DNA of 64,000 bases, from NCBI GenBank assembly GCA_965140555.1, contig OZ223256.1, forward strand, positions 124,001-188,000, given 5' to 3'. Positions 41,441 through 51,582 of this stretch are shown in pieces; position 1 is the stretch's first letter, and each line of letters starts with the position of its first letter. The notes beneath the pieces were generated by a model. The model was not told the DNA's origin and searched no databases. It saw nothing but the letters and a program-made list of their open reading frames with translations. This stretch comes from UBA1351 sp965140555. Lineage in GTDB: Bacteria > Bacillota > Clostridia > Lachnospirales > Vallitaleaceae. The position numbers were made by a program, and so were the translations under genes.

Positions 41441-43654
41441 TTAGTTATTCGATCGGATTATCTCATAGACACCACTAATATTGTTTAACTTCTTTGTCAA
41501 CTCAGACATCTGTTCTAAATTTCTAATTTCTATTGTTATATTGAAAACGGACATATGATTGTTTGTTGTACGCGCATTCAAATTGCGAATCGGTACGCCG
41601 GCATCTGTTAAAACTCTCGATACATCTACAAGCATACCGCTACGGTCTTCTGCATGAATTTGCAACTCTGCCTTATACAACATATCCGAAGCCACTTTCT
41701 CAATAAACTGCCATTCAGCATCAATTAAGCGCTCTCGCTCTTCTCCTGTCAAGTTGATTACATTCACACAATCTGTACGGTGAATGGATATACCACGACC
41801 CCGCGTAATAAATCCGACAATTTCATCGCCCGGAACCGGCGTACAACATCGTGAAAAACGTACCGCCAAATCTTCAATCCCTTTAACGATGATGCCACTT
41901 TTAGATTTCTTTGTTGTCACTTTTGAGGCATTATCATTCAATTCTTTTATCAGTTCTTTCGTATCTTTATCTTCCTTATGATGCTTCAAATATTCATCAT
42001 GAAGACGATTGATAATCTGGCCTTCTTTCAGTCCTCCATGCCCAACTGCTGCACACACGGACTCCCAATCTTTAAAACCGTATTTGTGAAATACCACTTC
42101 TTGATACTCCGGTTTCATTAACTCATGAAGGGGAAGTCCTTTTGCTTTTGTATAGCGCTCTAGCATGTCTCGACCTTTTATAATGTTCTCTTCTTTAAAT
42201 TCCTTACGGAACCATTGATTGATTTTTGTTTTTGCCTGGGAACTTTTCACCGTATTCAACCAATCTCGACTTGGTCCCTTTGAATTTTGCGACGTGACAA
42301 TTTCAATCCGGTCACCATTTTTGACCTTATAATCAAAGGTAACAATCTTACCATTCACACGAGCACCTACCATTTTATTACCCACTGCGCTGTGAATATA
42401 ATAAGCAAAATCAATAGGCGTACTCCCCTGAGGAAGATTGATGACATCTCCTGATGGGGTAAACGCATAGACTTGGTCACTATAAACATCCAAATCCGAC
42501 TTCAGAACATCCATAAACTCCTTATTATCCGACATATCTCGTTGCCACTCTAAAATCTGTCGTAACCAGTTTAATTTTTGCTCTTCACTTTGCTCGATTG
42601 CCTGAGATGTCTTGCCTTCTTTATATTTCCAATGGGCAGCGATCCCAAATTCAGCCGTCCGATGCATATCTAACGTACGAATCTGCATTTCAAACGGCTC
42701 ACCTTCCGGCCCGATAAGGGTCGTATGAAGCGATTGGTACATATTGGATTTAGGCATTGCAATATAGTCTTTGAATCTTCCCGGAACCGGCGTATACAAG
42801 TCGTGAATAATGCCTAATACACCATAACAATCTTTAACAGAATCCACAATGGCTCGTACGGCAAAAAGGTCATATATCTGGTCTATGGTCTTATTCTGAC
42901 TAACCATTTTCTTGTATATACTAAAAAAATGTTTCGGTCGTCCCGCCACATCTGCTTCAATTCCGACATCTTCAAGATGCATTTGTACATTTTCTACCAC
43001 TGCATTAATATAGCGCTCTCTATCGGAGCGTTTCCGCTTGATTTTCTCAACTATATCATAATAGGCATCTTTATCTAGATACCTAAGTGCCAAATCTTCC
43101 ATCTCAACTTTGATTTTACTAATCCCCAATCGATGCGCCAAGGGAGCGTATATATCTAGCGTTTCTTTTGCTTTTTCAATTTGTTTATGTTCGGGCATAT
43201 AGATCAGTGTTCGTAAATTATGCAACCGATCCGCTAATTTTATGAGAATAACACGAATGTCTTTTGCCATAGCCAAAAACATCTTCCGATAATTTTCTGC
43301 TTGAATTTCTTCTTTATCGGCAACATAATTAATCTGGCTTAACTTCGTAACACCATCCACCAGTAGTGCAATTTCATCATTAAACTCGCGCGCTATATCT
43401 TCTACTGTATAATCTGTATCTTCCACGACATCGTGTAAAATGCCTGCAATAATGGATTCTTTATCCATTTCAAGCTCTGCTAGGATATTAGCCACAGCCA
43501 CAGGATGTATCAGATAAGGTTCTCCTGATTTTCTAACCTGATTCCCATGGGCATCCTTTGCCAAATTGAAGGCCTTCTCAACAAGGGCAAAATCCTCAGC
43601 AGGATGATACTTTTTAATTTTTCCTATGAGTTGTTCAAAACTTTTTTCCGGCAT
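41441..43654 (-). CDS. relA: Bifunctional (p)ppGpp synthetase/hydrolase (RelA/SpoT homologue)
   Basis: This 737-residue enzyme controls the stringent response. The HD hydrolase domain has ILHDVVEDTDYT (about 66-77) with the intact HD pair, so hydrolysis is predicted. The synthetase domain follows (about 240-350), then TGS (about 395-455) and a C-terminal ACT domain (about 660-735). The length is typical. Apt lies 220 bp upstream. A strong promoter at 43761-43789 suggests relA can be transcribed separately. Confidence 0.97.
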   Translation of the reverse strand: MPEKSFEQLIGKIKKYHPAEDFALVEKAFNLAKDAHGNQVRKSGEPYLIHPVAVANILAELEMDKESIIAGILHDVVEDTDYTVEDIAREFNDEIALLVDGVTKLSQINYVADKEEIQAENYRKMFLAMAKDIRVILIKLADRLHNLRTLIYMPEHKQIEKAKETLDIYAPLAHRLGISKIKVEMEDLALRYLDKDAYYDIVEKIKRKRSDRERYINAVVENVQMHLEDVGIEADVAGRPKHFFSIYKKMVSQNKTIDQIYDLFAVRAIVDSVKDCYGVLGIIHDLYTPVPGRFKDYIAMPKSNMYQSLHTTLIGPEGEPFEMQIRTLDMHRTAEFGIAAHWKYKEGKTSQAIEQSEEQKLNWLRQILEWQRDMSDNKEFMDVLKSDLDVYSDQVYAFTPSGDVINLPQGSTPIDFAYYIHSAVGNKMVGARVNGKIVTFDYKVKNGDRIEIVTSQNSKGPSRDWLNTVKSSQAKTKINQWFRKEFKEENIIKGRDMLERYTKAKGLPLHELMKPEYQEVVFHKYGFKDWESVCAAVGHGGLKEGQIINRLHDEYLKHHKEDKDTKELIKELNDNASKVTTKKSKSGIIVKGIEDLAVRFSRCCTPVPGDEIVGFITRGRGISIHRTDCVNVINLTGEERERLIDAEWQFIEKVASDMLYKAELQIHAEDRSGMLVDVSRVLTDAGVPIRNLNARTTNNHMSVFNITIEIRNLEQMSELTKKLNNISGVYEIIRSNN

Positions 43655-43760
43655 ACCATCACCACTTTCTAAGTCCCCGTCATCTATCTATTAACATGTC
43701 TCAATCCTTTATTTTTCTATAATCTATCAAATAGCCAACTGTACTCACTATATTGTACAT

Positions 43761-43789
43761 ATTATATGAAGTATTTCAAAAAAATGCAA
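43761..43789 (-). promoter_or_regulatory. Promoter of relA
   Basis: On the minus strand, TTGCAT (43789-43784) and TATAAT (43766-43761) are separated by 17 bp, 106 bp before the relA start. The rest of the 220-bp gap holds an 8-bp inverted repeat (43826-43849) without a T run. Confidence 0.7.
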
Positions 43790-43874
43790 GTTTTCCTTTA
43801 TGACAGCCTTCCTCGTATAGCATAACAAGGATACCCTAAGATATCCTTGTCTTCCGATTTAACCGATGTTGTTC

Positions 43875-44396
43875 TTATTCAGCATCGTAGCTAATAAGAG
43901 ATTCTACATCATACCCTTTCAATTTATCACGACCCGGTAAAAATGTGAGTTCAATTAAATACACCATTTTTACCACTTCGCCTCCAAGGTCTTCAATCAA
44001 CTTGACCATTGCTTCCGATGTTCCGCCTGTTGCAAGTAGATCATCTACAATAACAACCTTGTCACCTTTCTTGATAGAATCCACATGCATCTCAATTGTG
44101 GCCGTACCGTATTCCAAATCGTATGTATACCCTTTTGTTTTATAAGGCAGTTTACCCGCCTTACGTACAGGCACAAATCCCTTATGCAAATTATAGGCAA
44201 TCGGTACTCCAAAGATAAATCCACGCGACTCCGGACCTATAATATAATCAAATTCCACATCCGCCAATTTATCTTGCATTTGATTAATCGATTCACGTAA
44301 CCCTTCAGGATCTTGCAAGATGGTTGTAATATCTTTGAATACAATTCCTTCTTTCGGGAAATCGTAAACGTCTCGTATCAAATTTTTTAACTCCAT
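43875..44396 (-). CDS. apt: Adenine phosphoribosyltransferase
   Basis: This 173-residue enzyme salvages adenine to AMP with PRPP. The PRPP-binding loop VVIVDDLLATGGTSEAM and the N-terminal VYDFPKEGIVFKDITTIL are typical. AAGGAGAAT precedes ATG 44396, and recJ ends 13 bp upstream. The recJ-apt-relA order is common in clostridia. Confidence 0.97.
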   Translation of the reverse strand: MELKNLIRDVYDFPKEGIVFKDITTILQDPEGLRESINQMQDKLADVEFDYIIGPESRGFIFGVPIAYNLHKGFVPVRKAGKLPYKTKGYTYDLEYGTATIEMHVDSIKKGDKVVIVDDLLATGGTSEAMVKLIEDLGGEVVKMVYLIELTFLPGRDKLKGYDVESLISYDAE

Positions 44397-44408
44397 GGCT
44401 ATTCTCCT

Positions 44409-46574
44409 TCATATTCCGTATTCTAGGCACATATTATTATACAACGTTGAATTTAACAATTCAACTTTTTTACCTTGATTCATGTGAAAAGTTATGCTTC
44501 CACGACTTAATCTTCGAATGGTAATAAGTCCCAACTCACAAAACACCATGAGACTAAAAAACACTTGTGTCGCTATCGATAACGACATTACCGTCTCATT
44601 CACTAGGTGTTCTAGCTTAATGCTATCAATCACATGATAATCTGCTTTATCCCATTTGCGCAACCCTTTATAGACTTCAACGCAAAATTCACGACTAATA
44701 GGTTTTTGAACATATGTTTTCAAAAGATTCATTACTTCTTTTTCCCGTAGGCTATTCACTTGCAAGTCGCTAGTGCTTTCATGGGTTATGCACGCATCCA
44801 TTTTATCCAAAAAAACCTCATACATTGATTCATAGAGCATAGCTTTTATAAAGACTTGAGGTTTCTTAAAGCCCTTCCATTCATTCACATTAAAGGTGCC
44901 TATTAAGCGTACCCTTATATCATCAACTAAAGCTTCTTTGTAATGCGCACCATAGAATGCGACAACATCAATATCATGATTGGATTGCTCGTCATGTAAC
45001 TGCATTTTAAAATGGTTTTGCTCTTTTCCCATAAGGCTCATATAGCGCACATCCCCTTCCAATAAAAATCTTGGTTCAGGGTTTCCCATTCCATAGGGTT
45101 CAAGCAAACTAAGGGATTCAATAAATTCAATCGTCACAGAAGGCACTTCAATAGGCATATCAATCCCAATCTTAGGAATAAGTGTTTCTTTATCCATATA
45201 CGCCTGAGCGTATTGATTCAATCCATTCCGTAGCTCAGACACCTTAGATGCATCTAAGCTCATACCTGCCGCCATTTCATGCCCACCAAATTTATCTAAC
45301 AAAGGCTTTACAGACATCAATGCCTGGAAAATAGAGAATCCTTCAACACTTCTAGCCGAACCCGATGCGACCCCATCTTCTATCGCTAGCAAGACCGTCG
45401 GCCGATAATATTTTTCTGTAATTCTAGAAGCTACGATTCCTATCACTCCATGATGCCAACCTTCGTGTGCCAAGACAATAATCTTGGTCGATTCTACATC
45501 CATTTGTTCCTGAATCAATCGATCCGCTTCTTCGAATATCGTACGCTCCATAATTTGACGTTCCTGATTAACTTGATTCAAATGTTCCGCCATATCCATG
45601 GCCGCATTATAATCCGTCGTCATAAAGAGTCGAACACCTTGCTCAGCGTCTCCTAATCGGCCCGCCGCATTTAGTCTAGGCCCGATTTGAAAGCCAACCG
45701 TTCCTCCTGAAATCTTCTGGATATCGACACCGGAGACTTCCATAAGTGCTGAAAGTCCAAGATTACCTCGACCGACTTGGCGTAATTCTTTCATTAAACG
45801 AAAAGCATTGGCCACAAAGACACGATTCTCATCTAACAAAGGTACAATATCTGCAATGGTTCCGATTGCCACAATTTCAAGGAGTTCCAAGACAAAATTC
45901 TCCTGAAAATGATGCACATGACTTAATCCTTGAATTAATTTATAGGTCACACCAACGCCTGCTAAAAAGTCACAGGGATATGAACAGTCGGATTGCTTTG
46001 GATTAATGACTGCATTAGCAGTGGGAACGTTTTCTTGACATTCATGATGATCTGTAATAATAATATCCATGCTTAAAGAATGTGCAAATTCCACTTCCTC
46101 AACCGCTGTAATTCCGGTATCCACACTAATAATTAACGCTGCATCTCGATCTACATGTAATCGCTCCAGTGCTCCTGTATTGATGCCATACCCTTCTTCG
46201 AGTCGGTTCGGAATATAATAACTTACATGATCCGTTAGGTAAGATAAGGCTTTATAAAGAATCGTCGTACTTGTGATACCGTCTACATCATAATCGCCAT
46301 AAATGACGATGGATGTCTGGTTATCAATATGCTTTGTGATGAGTTTCACCGCTTTATCCATATCTTTCAACAAATACGGATCGTACATTTTTTCAAGTCC
46401 CGGCTCAACAAAGGCTTCCACCTCTTCTACCGTTTGAATTCCTCGTTGCATGAGAAGTTGAACAACAGTTTCTGTCAAAATAATACCTGAGTCCATAAGT
46501 TCTTCACACATACGTCTAACATCTGAAGGATCAATCGCCGTATTCACGTCTTTTATAATGATAGGTTCTAGCAT
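44409..46574 (-). CDS. recJ: Single-stranded-DNA-specific exonuclease RecJ
   Basis: This 721-residue DHH-family 5'-3' exonuclease functions in recombination and repair. Motifs are IVIYGDYDVDGITST, ITDHHE, NPKQ and GGHEMAAGM, followed by an OB-like segment and a C-terminal extension of about 150 residues. ATG at 46574 is selected because AAAGGAGG lies just upstream; the longer frame crosses the secDF terminator. Confidence 0.95.
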   Translation of the reverse strand: MLEPIIIKDVNTAIDPSDVRRMCEELMDSGIILTETVVQLLMQRGIQTVEEVEAFVEPGLEKMYDPYLLKDMDKAVKLITKHIDNQTSIVIYGDYDVDGITSTTILYKALSYLTDHVSYYIPNRLEEGYGINTGALERLHVDRDAALIISVDTGITAVEEVEFAHSLSMDIIITDHHECQENVPTANAVINPKQSDCSYPCDFLAGVGVTYKLIQGLSHVHHFQENFVLELLEIVAIGTIADIVPLLDENRVFVANAFRLMKELRQVGRGNLGLSALMEVSGVDIQKISGGTVGFQIGPRLNAAGRLGDAEQGVRLFMTTDYNAAMDMAEHLNQVNQERQIMERTIFEEADRLIQEQMDVESTKIIVLAHEGWHHGVIGIVASRITEKYYRPTVLLAIEDGVASGSARSVEGFSIFQALMSVKPLLDKFGGHEMAAGMSLDASKVSELRNGLNQYAQAYMDKETLIPKIGIDMPIEVPSVTIEFIESLSLLEPYGMGNPEPRFLLEGDVRYMSLMGKEQNHFKMQLHDEQSNHDIDVVAFYGAHYKEALVDDIRVRLIGTFNVNEWKGFKKPQVFIKAMLYESMYEVFLDKMDACITHESTSDLQVNSLREKEVMNLLKTYVQKPISREFCVEVYKGLRKWDKADYHVIDSIKLEHLVNETVMSLSIATQVFFSLMVFCELGLITIRRLSRGSITFHMNQGKKVELLNSTLYNNMCLEYGI

Positions 46575-46672
46575 GTAACCTCCTTTGTATTCCAAAAACA
46601 ATTCTATTCTTTTACTGGAATTCCTTCCTGTGATTAGGGCGTCAAAAGCAAGTTTCCCGCAAAAGAATAAAG

Positions 46673-46696
46673 AAGGCCTGTGCAAGCACAGACCTT
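46673..46696 (-). terminator. Probable terminator of the scfA-scfB-secDF unit
   Basis: AAGGCCTGTGC (46673-46683) pairs with GCACAGACCTT (46686-46696) with one mismatch. On the minus strand it is followed by a T-rich stretch. It lies 17 bp after the secDF stop codon. Confidence 0.7.
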
Positions 46697-46712
46697 TTTA
46701 TACACGCGTTAC

Positions 46713-48875
46713 TTATTTTTTATGTGCATTTAAGATTTTCTTCTCTTCTTTTTTCTTGAAAAGATACCACAATGGGCTCGCTATAAAGATTGAAGAGTAT
46801 GTACCACTGATGATACCAACCATTAATGGTAATGCAAATTCACGAATAGATGCAACACCTAGAATATTAAGAACTAATACCATAATGAATGTTGTCAACG
46901 ATGTATTAATAGATCGTGAAATTGTTTGACTGATACTAAAGTTGATCACACCATGATAATCCCCACGGCGCATTGTTTTTTGATTCTCACGTACACGGTC
47001 AAACAACACAATAGTATCATTAATCGAATACCCGACAATGGTTAACATCGCTGCTATAAACGAATTATTAATCGGTATGTATAAGACAGAGTATACTGCA
47101 AACACAACAAAAACATCATGTAAAAGAGCAATAACTGCTGCTAAACCAAATCTGAAATCTTTAAAACGAATGGAAATATAAATCAAGATACAGATTGCTG
47201 CAATAATAACCGCAATAATTGCATCGCGACGCATTTCATTACTAATAGTCGGACTGAAGTTTTCACTTGTAATCTTACTTTCGTCAATGCCATATTTTTC
47301 CATAAGTGCATCGCGAAGTGCCATACCTGTTTCTGTATCAAGACTTGTTGTCTTAATAACAAACTGACCTTGTCCTTCCACACCACGAACTTGGTTGATT
47401 TGAGGTGTTTCATCACCAGTCACTTCAACAATTAAGTCATGAACATCCGCTTCTAACTCGTCATGGTTGCTATATAAGTTTTCTTCTGTCGTCACAAGCG
47501 TTGATGTACCACCAATGAATTGAATATCATAATTCAATATTTCATTGTTTGAACCTTTGTGTATCGGTAACATAACAAAACCAATAATGATAACAATAGC
47601 TGATATTGCAAACCATAAACGACGTTTTTCAACGATATCGAATACTTTTTCCATATGACCGATACCGAAAAGTTTCTTATTCGTTAAACCTAATTCCACT
47701 AAACCATTTAAGATAATACGTGTTACAACAAGAGCTGTAAACATAGATACTATAATACCAAGAGCCAATGTTACGGCAAATCCACGAATAGTTCCTGTTC
47801 CCATTATATAAAGAACAGCTGCCGCAATCAAAGTTGTAATATTACCGTCAATAATAGCAGAGGTTGCCTTTTTGAAACCGGAACGTATGGATGCTCGTAA
47901 GGTTTTCTCAGCTGCCAACTCTTCTCGTATTCGAGAGAAGATGATAACATTGGCATCCACGGCCATACCCACGGACAGAATCATACCGGCAATACCCGGT
48001 AATGTCAGCGTTATGTTAAACACCGCAAGTAATACAACCACCAACGATGCATAGAAGACCAAGGCAAGACTTGCTGCAAATCCAGGTAAACGGTAGAAAA
48101 TCATCATAAAAATGAAGACAATCAAAATACCGATTAATCCGGCTTTTACGGATGTGTTAATCGCATCAGCCCCCATACTTGCACCAACAATATTGGACCG
48201 AAGTTCCACTAATTCAAGAGGTAAGGCACCGATTCGAATATAAGATGCCAATTCATTGGCATCTTCCATAGAAGACATACCTGAAATCTCAGCGGTTCCT
48301 TTTGTGATTGCACTGTTAACTCTTGGCGACATGATGACTTCACCATTGTATACAATATTAATTGGTTTACCTATATTATTTTGTGTCGCTGTTGCAAATT
48401 TTTCTTTACCGGAATCATTCAACTCCAAAACAACAACGTAGCCTAGGCCATCTCGAGCTCTTTGGGCACTTGCATCTTTAACGTCACTTCCTGTTATTGC
48501 AACAGTTCCTTCAGTATCCACAAATTTCAGATCCCCAGGTTCCCCTAATTGTTCCAATACTTCATTTGGGTCGGATACATTCGGGATAGCTACATTAATC
48601 CTTTTGTCCCCTTCAATGTATACTTCAAATTCAGTATAGCCACTTGCCGTAATACGTCGTTCTAATTTATAACGTGTATCACTCAATTCTTGTTCTGTCG
48701 GATTCTCTTTAGCTGTCGTATAAGTAATACTTACACCACCTGCCAAATCCAACCCCAAACTAATGTCTTTCGCACTTCCGGCACCGTTCTCACCTATACC
48801 TATAAATGCTAAAAAAACTGTTCCTGCAATAATAATCAATGAAAGTACAAGTGCGATGAGACTTTTCCCCTTCAT
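46713..48875 (-). CDS. secDF: Fused protein translocase subunit SecDF
   Basis: This 720-residue protein fuses SecD and SecF and has about 12 membrane helices. SecD signatures are LGLDLAGGVSITY (about 42-54) and a helix bundle beginning at about residue 225, with GMAVDANVIIFSRIREE. The SecF half begins at about residue 415 and has FIGGTSTLV and SINDTIVLFDRVRENQ. It uses the proton or sodium gradient to assist Sec-dependent export. GGAGGA precedes ATG 48875. It follows scfB with 26 bp between. Confidence 0.96.
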   Translation of the reverse strand: MKGKSLIALVLSLIIIAGTVFLAFIGIGENGAGSAKDISLGLDLAGGVSITYTTAKENPTEQELSDTRYKLERRITASGYTEFEVYIEGDKRINVAIPNVSDPNEVLEQLGEPGDLKFVDTEGTVAITGSDVKDASAQRARDGLGYVVVLELNDSGKEKFATATQNNIGKPINIVYNGEVIMSPRVNSAITKGTAEISGMSSMEDANELASYIRIGALPLELVELRSNIVGASMGADAINTSVKAGLIGILIVFIFMMIFYRLPGFAASLALVFYASLVVVLLAVFNITLTLPGIAGMILSVGMAVDANVIIFSRIREELAAEKTLRASIRSGFKKATSAIIDGNITTLIAAAVLYIMGTGTIRGFAVTLALGIIVSMFTALVVTRIILNGLVELGLTNKKLFGIGHMEKVFDIVEKRRLWFAISAIVIIIGFVMLPIHKGSNNEILNYDIQFIGGTSTLVTTEENLYSNHDELEADVHDLIVEVTGDETPQINQVRGVEGQGQFVIKTTSLDTETGMALRDALMEKYGIDESKITSENFSPTISNEMRRDAIIAVIIAAICILIYISIRFKDFRFGLAAVIALLHDVFVVFAVYSVLYIPINNSFIAAMLTIVGYSINDTIVLFDRVRENQKTMRRGDYHGVINFSISQTISRSINTSLTTFIMVLVLNILGVASIREFALPLMVGIISGTYSSIFIASPLWYLFKKKEEKKILNAHKK

Positions 48876-48901
48876 GATATTCCTCCTTTAATGTTATAAA
48901 T

Positions 48902-50263
48902 TTATTCGCTGACCATTTCTTTTGCCTTCAAGAAAATGGCACATTCGACACGTTTACGTTCTAGATCACAACCCATTTCATACACAGAACTTATGGATCC
49001 GTTATAGTTAAATGCATTGGCACTACAGCCGCCGCTACAGTAAAACTTAGCCCAACAGGCTTTACAATCGTCTTTGGCGTAGACGTTACACGCTTTAAAT
49101 TCTTTCTGTTTTTCTAGGTTATCTACCCCATCAAACACAGTACCCATCTTGAATTCATCCATACCAACAAATTGATGACATGGATACAAGTCGCCATGAG
49201 GTTCTACTGCTAAATATTCAAAACCTGCGCCACAACCCGTTAAGCGTTTTGCAACACATGGTCCACCGGATAAATCAATCATAAAATGGAAGAAATTAAA
49301 GTTTTCACCGTCTTCTCGTTTTTGAAGCATACCCTTTGCCAATGTTTCATACTCTTTTAACACAGGCTCAATATCTTCTTTTTGAATCGCATATGCCATC
49401 TCTAAAGGCGCAACAACAGGTTCTACCGAAATTTGATCAAACCCTTCGTCTGCCATATGGAAGACATCTTTAGAAAAATCTAAATTATGATGTGTAAAGG
49501 TTCCACGGATATAATAGCTCTTATCCCCTCGGCGTTTGATGAGTTCTTTGAATTTTGGCATAACAAGAGCATAACTGCCTTTTTTGTTGGCCGTCGGACG
49601 CATAAAATCATGGACCTCTTCACGACCGTCACAACTCAAGACAACATTGTACATATGTTCATTAATAAATGCCATATTGTCATCATTTAGCAGAACACCA
49701 TTGGTTGTAATCGTAAATCGGAAGGTCTTGTTGTTAGCCTCTTCTAAGCTCTTCGCATAGTATACAATTTCTTTGACAACCTCAAAATTCATCAGAGGTT
49801 CCCCACCAAAAAAGTCTACTTCCAGATTTCGCCTATTTCCCGAATTCGCAATCAAGAAGTCAATCGCTTGTTTACCAACCTCTAACGACATCAGTGAACG
49901 CGCTCCATGATATTCTCCTTCTTCAGCAAAGCAATATTCACATTTCAAATTGCAGTCGTGAGCAATATGCAAACATAATGCCTTCACTACTGTCTGGCGA
50001 TTGGAAAAATCAGACGCCACTTTTGCATAAGTATCTTCTGTGAACAAAACACCGTTTTCTATTAATTCCTTGACTTCGTTTTCTACTTCAGATAACGCTG
50101 CATCAGCGTATGTTCTTTCCAATATCCCTTTGATCTCTTCATGACTCTTGCCCTCATTAAGAAGTGCAATATAGTCATAGGAACATTCATCAAACAAATG
50201 AATAGCCCCACTATTGACGTCAATGACAATATTCATGTCATCCATCTTATATTGATGTATCAC
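48902..50263 (-). CDS. scfB: Thioether cross-link-forming SCIFF peptide maturase (radical SAM/SPASM)
   Basis: This 453-residue protein has an N-terminal RRE-like domain (about 1-85), a radical SAM core with CNLKCEYC (C104, C108, C111) and FFGGEPLMNF, and a C-terminal SPASM domain with cysteines in CGAGFEYLAVEP, DDCKACWAKFYCSGGCSANAF and CDLE. It is predicted to install Cys-to-Thr thioether bonds in the neighbouring SCIFF peptide. GTG at 50263 is the start, with AAAGGAAG about 8 bp upstream. The peptide gene ends 69 bp upstream. Confidence 0.95.
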   Translation of the reverse strand: MIHQYKMDDMNIVIDVNSGAIHLFDECSYDYIALLNEGKSHEEIKGILERTYADAALSEVENEVKELIENGVLFTEDTYAKVASDFSNRQTVVKALCLHIAHDCNLKCEYCFAEEGEYHGARSLMSLEVGKQAIDFLIANSGNRRNLEVDFFGGEPLMNFEVVKEIVYYAKSLEEANNKTFRFTITTNGVLLNDDNMAFINEHMYNVVLSCDGREEVHDFMRPTANKKGSYALVMPKFKELIKRRGDKSYYIRGTFTHHNLDFSKDVFHMADEGFDQISVEPVVAPLEMAYAIQKEDIEPVLKEYETLAKGMLQKREDGENFNFFHFMIDLSGGPCVAKRLTGCGAGFEYLAVEPHGDLYPCHQFVGMDEFKMGTVFDGVDNLEKQKEFKACNVYAKDDCKACWAKFYCSGGCSANAFNYNGSISSVYEMGCDLERKRVECAIFLKAKEMVSE

Positions 50264-50332
50264 GATAAACTTCCTTTCAAACTCCTAATTTCATGTAATA
50301 AGCAGCGACTTATTCCGTCACTGCTTATCGGA

Positions 50333-50479
50333 TTACTTATTCTCGTTTTCGCAACTTTGGTTGCCTACTGTACATGATGTCTTACATGCTGATTGACATG
50401 ATGTTTGGCATTCTCCACAACCACCGTGTTTCACAGTTTCTTGAAGAACCGTATTGTTAAGCGTTTTAATATGTTTCAT
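50333..50479 (-). CDS. scfA: SCIFF six-cysteine ribosomally synthesised peptide precursor
   Basis: This 48-residue peptide begins MKHIKTLNNTVLQETVKHGG and has cysteines at positions 21, 24, 28, 32, 36 and 43. That is the 'six cysteines in forty-five residues' pattern, with Thr residues between them as cross-link acceptors (T26, T34, T37). AGGAGG at 50488-50493 lies 8 bp before ATG 50479. The maturase gene follows directly. The mature product and role are unknown across Clostridia. Confidence 0.95.
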   Translation of the reverse strand: MKHIKTLNNTVLQETVKHGGCGECQTSCQSACKTSCTVGNQSCENENK

Positions 50480-50511
50480 GATAACAGCCTCCTTTGCGTT
50501 TAACCTTATCC

Positions 50512-50539
50512 ATTATACCATACTTTGTTTTATTTTCAA
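50512..50539 (-). promoter_or_regulatory. Promoter of scfA-scfB
   Basis: On the minus strand, TTGAAA (50539-50534) and TATAAT (50517-50512) are separated by 16 bp, 32 bp before the scfA start codon. Confidence 0.65.
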
Positions 50540-50650
50540 ACATACTTTTCCTCTAATGTTAACGACCAGTACCAACGGTTAATTCTACCCTCATTAAGCT
50601 GTTGTCTTTATGATATAATAAATCATTATAGCATATAGAAAGGATTTAAT

Positions 50651-51508
50651 ATGATAGACTTACATACCCATACAACACTTTCCGACGGTACCGTCACCCC
50701 TATCGACTTAATTAATAAAAGTATTGACTTAGGATTACACGCTCTTGCTATTACAGACCATGATACCATTGACGGCGCCTTAATTGCACAAGAATACCTA
50801 AATACCCATTCTGATAAAGCCAAGGCACTGCGTTTTATTCCGGGTATAGAATTATCCACAAGAGTCGAATCCATTGCATCTGACATACATATTGTCGGCC
50901 TCAATTTAGATTTAAATAGTGAGGCGCTAAAGAAACATGTACATTATTTAAGAACCGACCGCTATGAACGAAATTTGAAAATGATGGCTTTGATTCAAGA
51001 TGAAGGCTATCCTGTTACCTTAGATCACGTACAGTCCATGTTTCCGGATAGTATTATAACCCGCGCTCATGTGGCTCGATACCTTGTTGAAAAAGAATAT
51101 TTTTCATCCATAAGTTCTGTATTCAATCGATTACTTGGCAATGATGGCCCGGCTTTTGTTCCTCGCCTAGCGATTACTTCTGAGTATGGGATTCATGTTA
51201 TCAAAGAGTCCGATGGTATTCCAATTCTTGCTCATCCCACATTATATCATCTCGACAGCAATGAACTGTACAGCCTCATTGATCGTCTTAAGGGCCAAGG
51301 TCTCTTAGGTATGGAATCCTACTATAGTACTTACAGCAAAACAGAACACAAGGCCATGGTACATCTGTGTGAGCGTTTCAATCTACTTCAATCCGGCGGC
51401 TCTGACTATCATGGTACGAACAAACCACATATTGAGCTCGGCATCGGTATGGGAAACTTAGATATTCCGGATCACTTACTGACGTCCCTCTTCCCTAACC
51501 TTGATTAA
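50651..51508 (+). CDS. PHP-domain phosphoesterase (YciV/RNase AM-like)
   Basis: This 285-residue protein has the PHP metal motifs MIDLHTHTTLSDG, ITDHDTIDGA, FIPGIELST, PILAHPTL and SGGSDYHG. It is similar to 3',5'-nucleoside bisphosphatases and 5'-3' RNA exonucleases. It is the only plus-strand gene in a long minus-strand series and splits yajC from scfA. AAAGGA precedes ATG 50651. Confidence 0.9.
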   Translation: MIDLHTHTTLSDGTVTPIDLINKSIDLGLHALAITDHDTIDGALIAQEYLNTHSDKAKALRFIPGIELSTRVESIASDIHIVGLNLDLNSEALKKHVHYLRTDRYERNLKMMALIQDEGYPVTLDHVQSMFPDSIITRAHVARYLVEKEYFSSISSVFNRLLGNDGPAFVPRLAITSEYGIHVIKESDGIPILAHPTLYHLDSNELYSLIDRLKGQGLLGMESYYSTYSKTEHKAMVHLCERFNLLQSGGSDYHGTNKPHIELGIGMGNLDIPDHLLTSLFPNLD

Positions 51509-51528
51509 GTCTAATAACGCACACTAAA

Positions 51529-51566
51529 ATGCCGTTCAATAGAATATACATTCTGTTGAACGGCAT
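51529..51566. terminator. Hairpin terminator between PHP gene and yajC
   Basis: ATGCCGTTCAATAGAAT (51529-51545) pairs with 51550-51566 with one mismatch. Only short T or A runs flank it. It lies in the gap between convergent genes. Confidence 0.65.
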
Positions 51567-51582
51567 TATAACTTTAATCATT

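Noticed and set aside
43826..43849. Terminator after apt
   Set aside because: The 8-bp inverted repeat is clear but has no T run on either strand.
50141..50377. Plus-strand open frame over the scfA region
   Set aside because: It is antisense to scfB and scfA, has no recognisable product or ribosome site, and the minus-strand SCIFF peptide explains the region.
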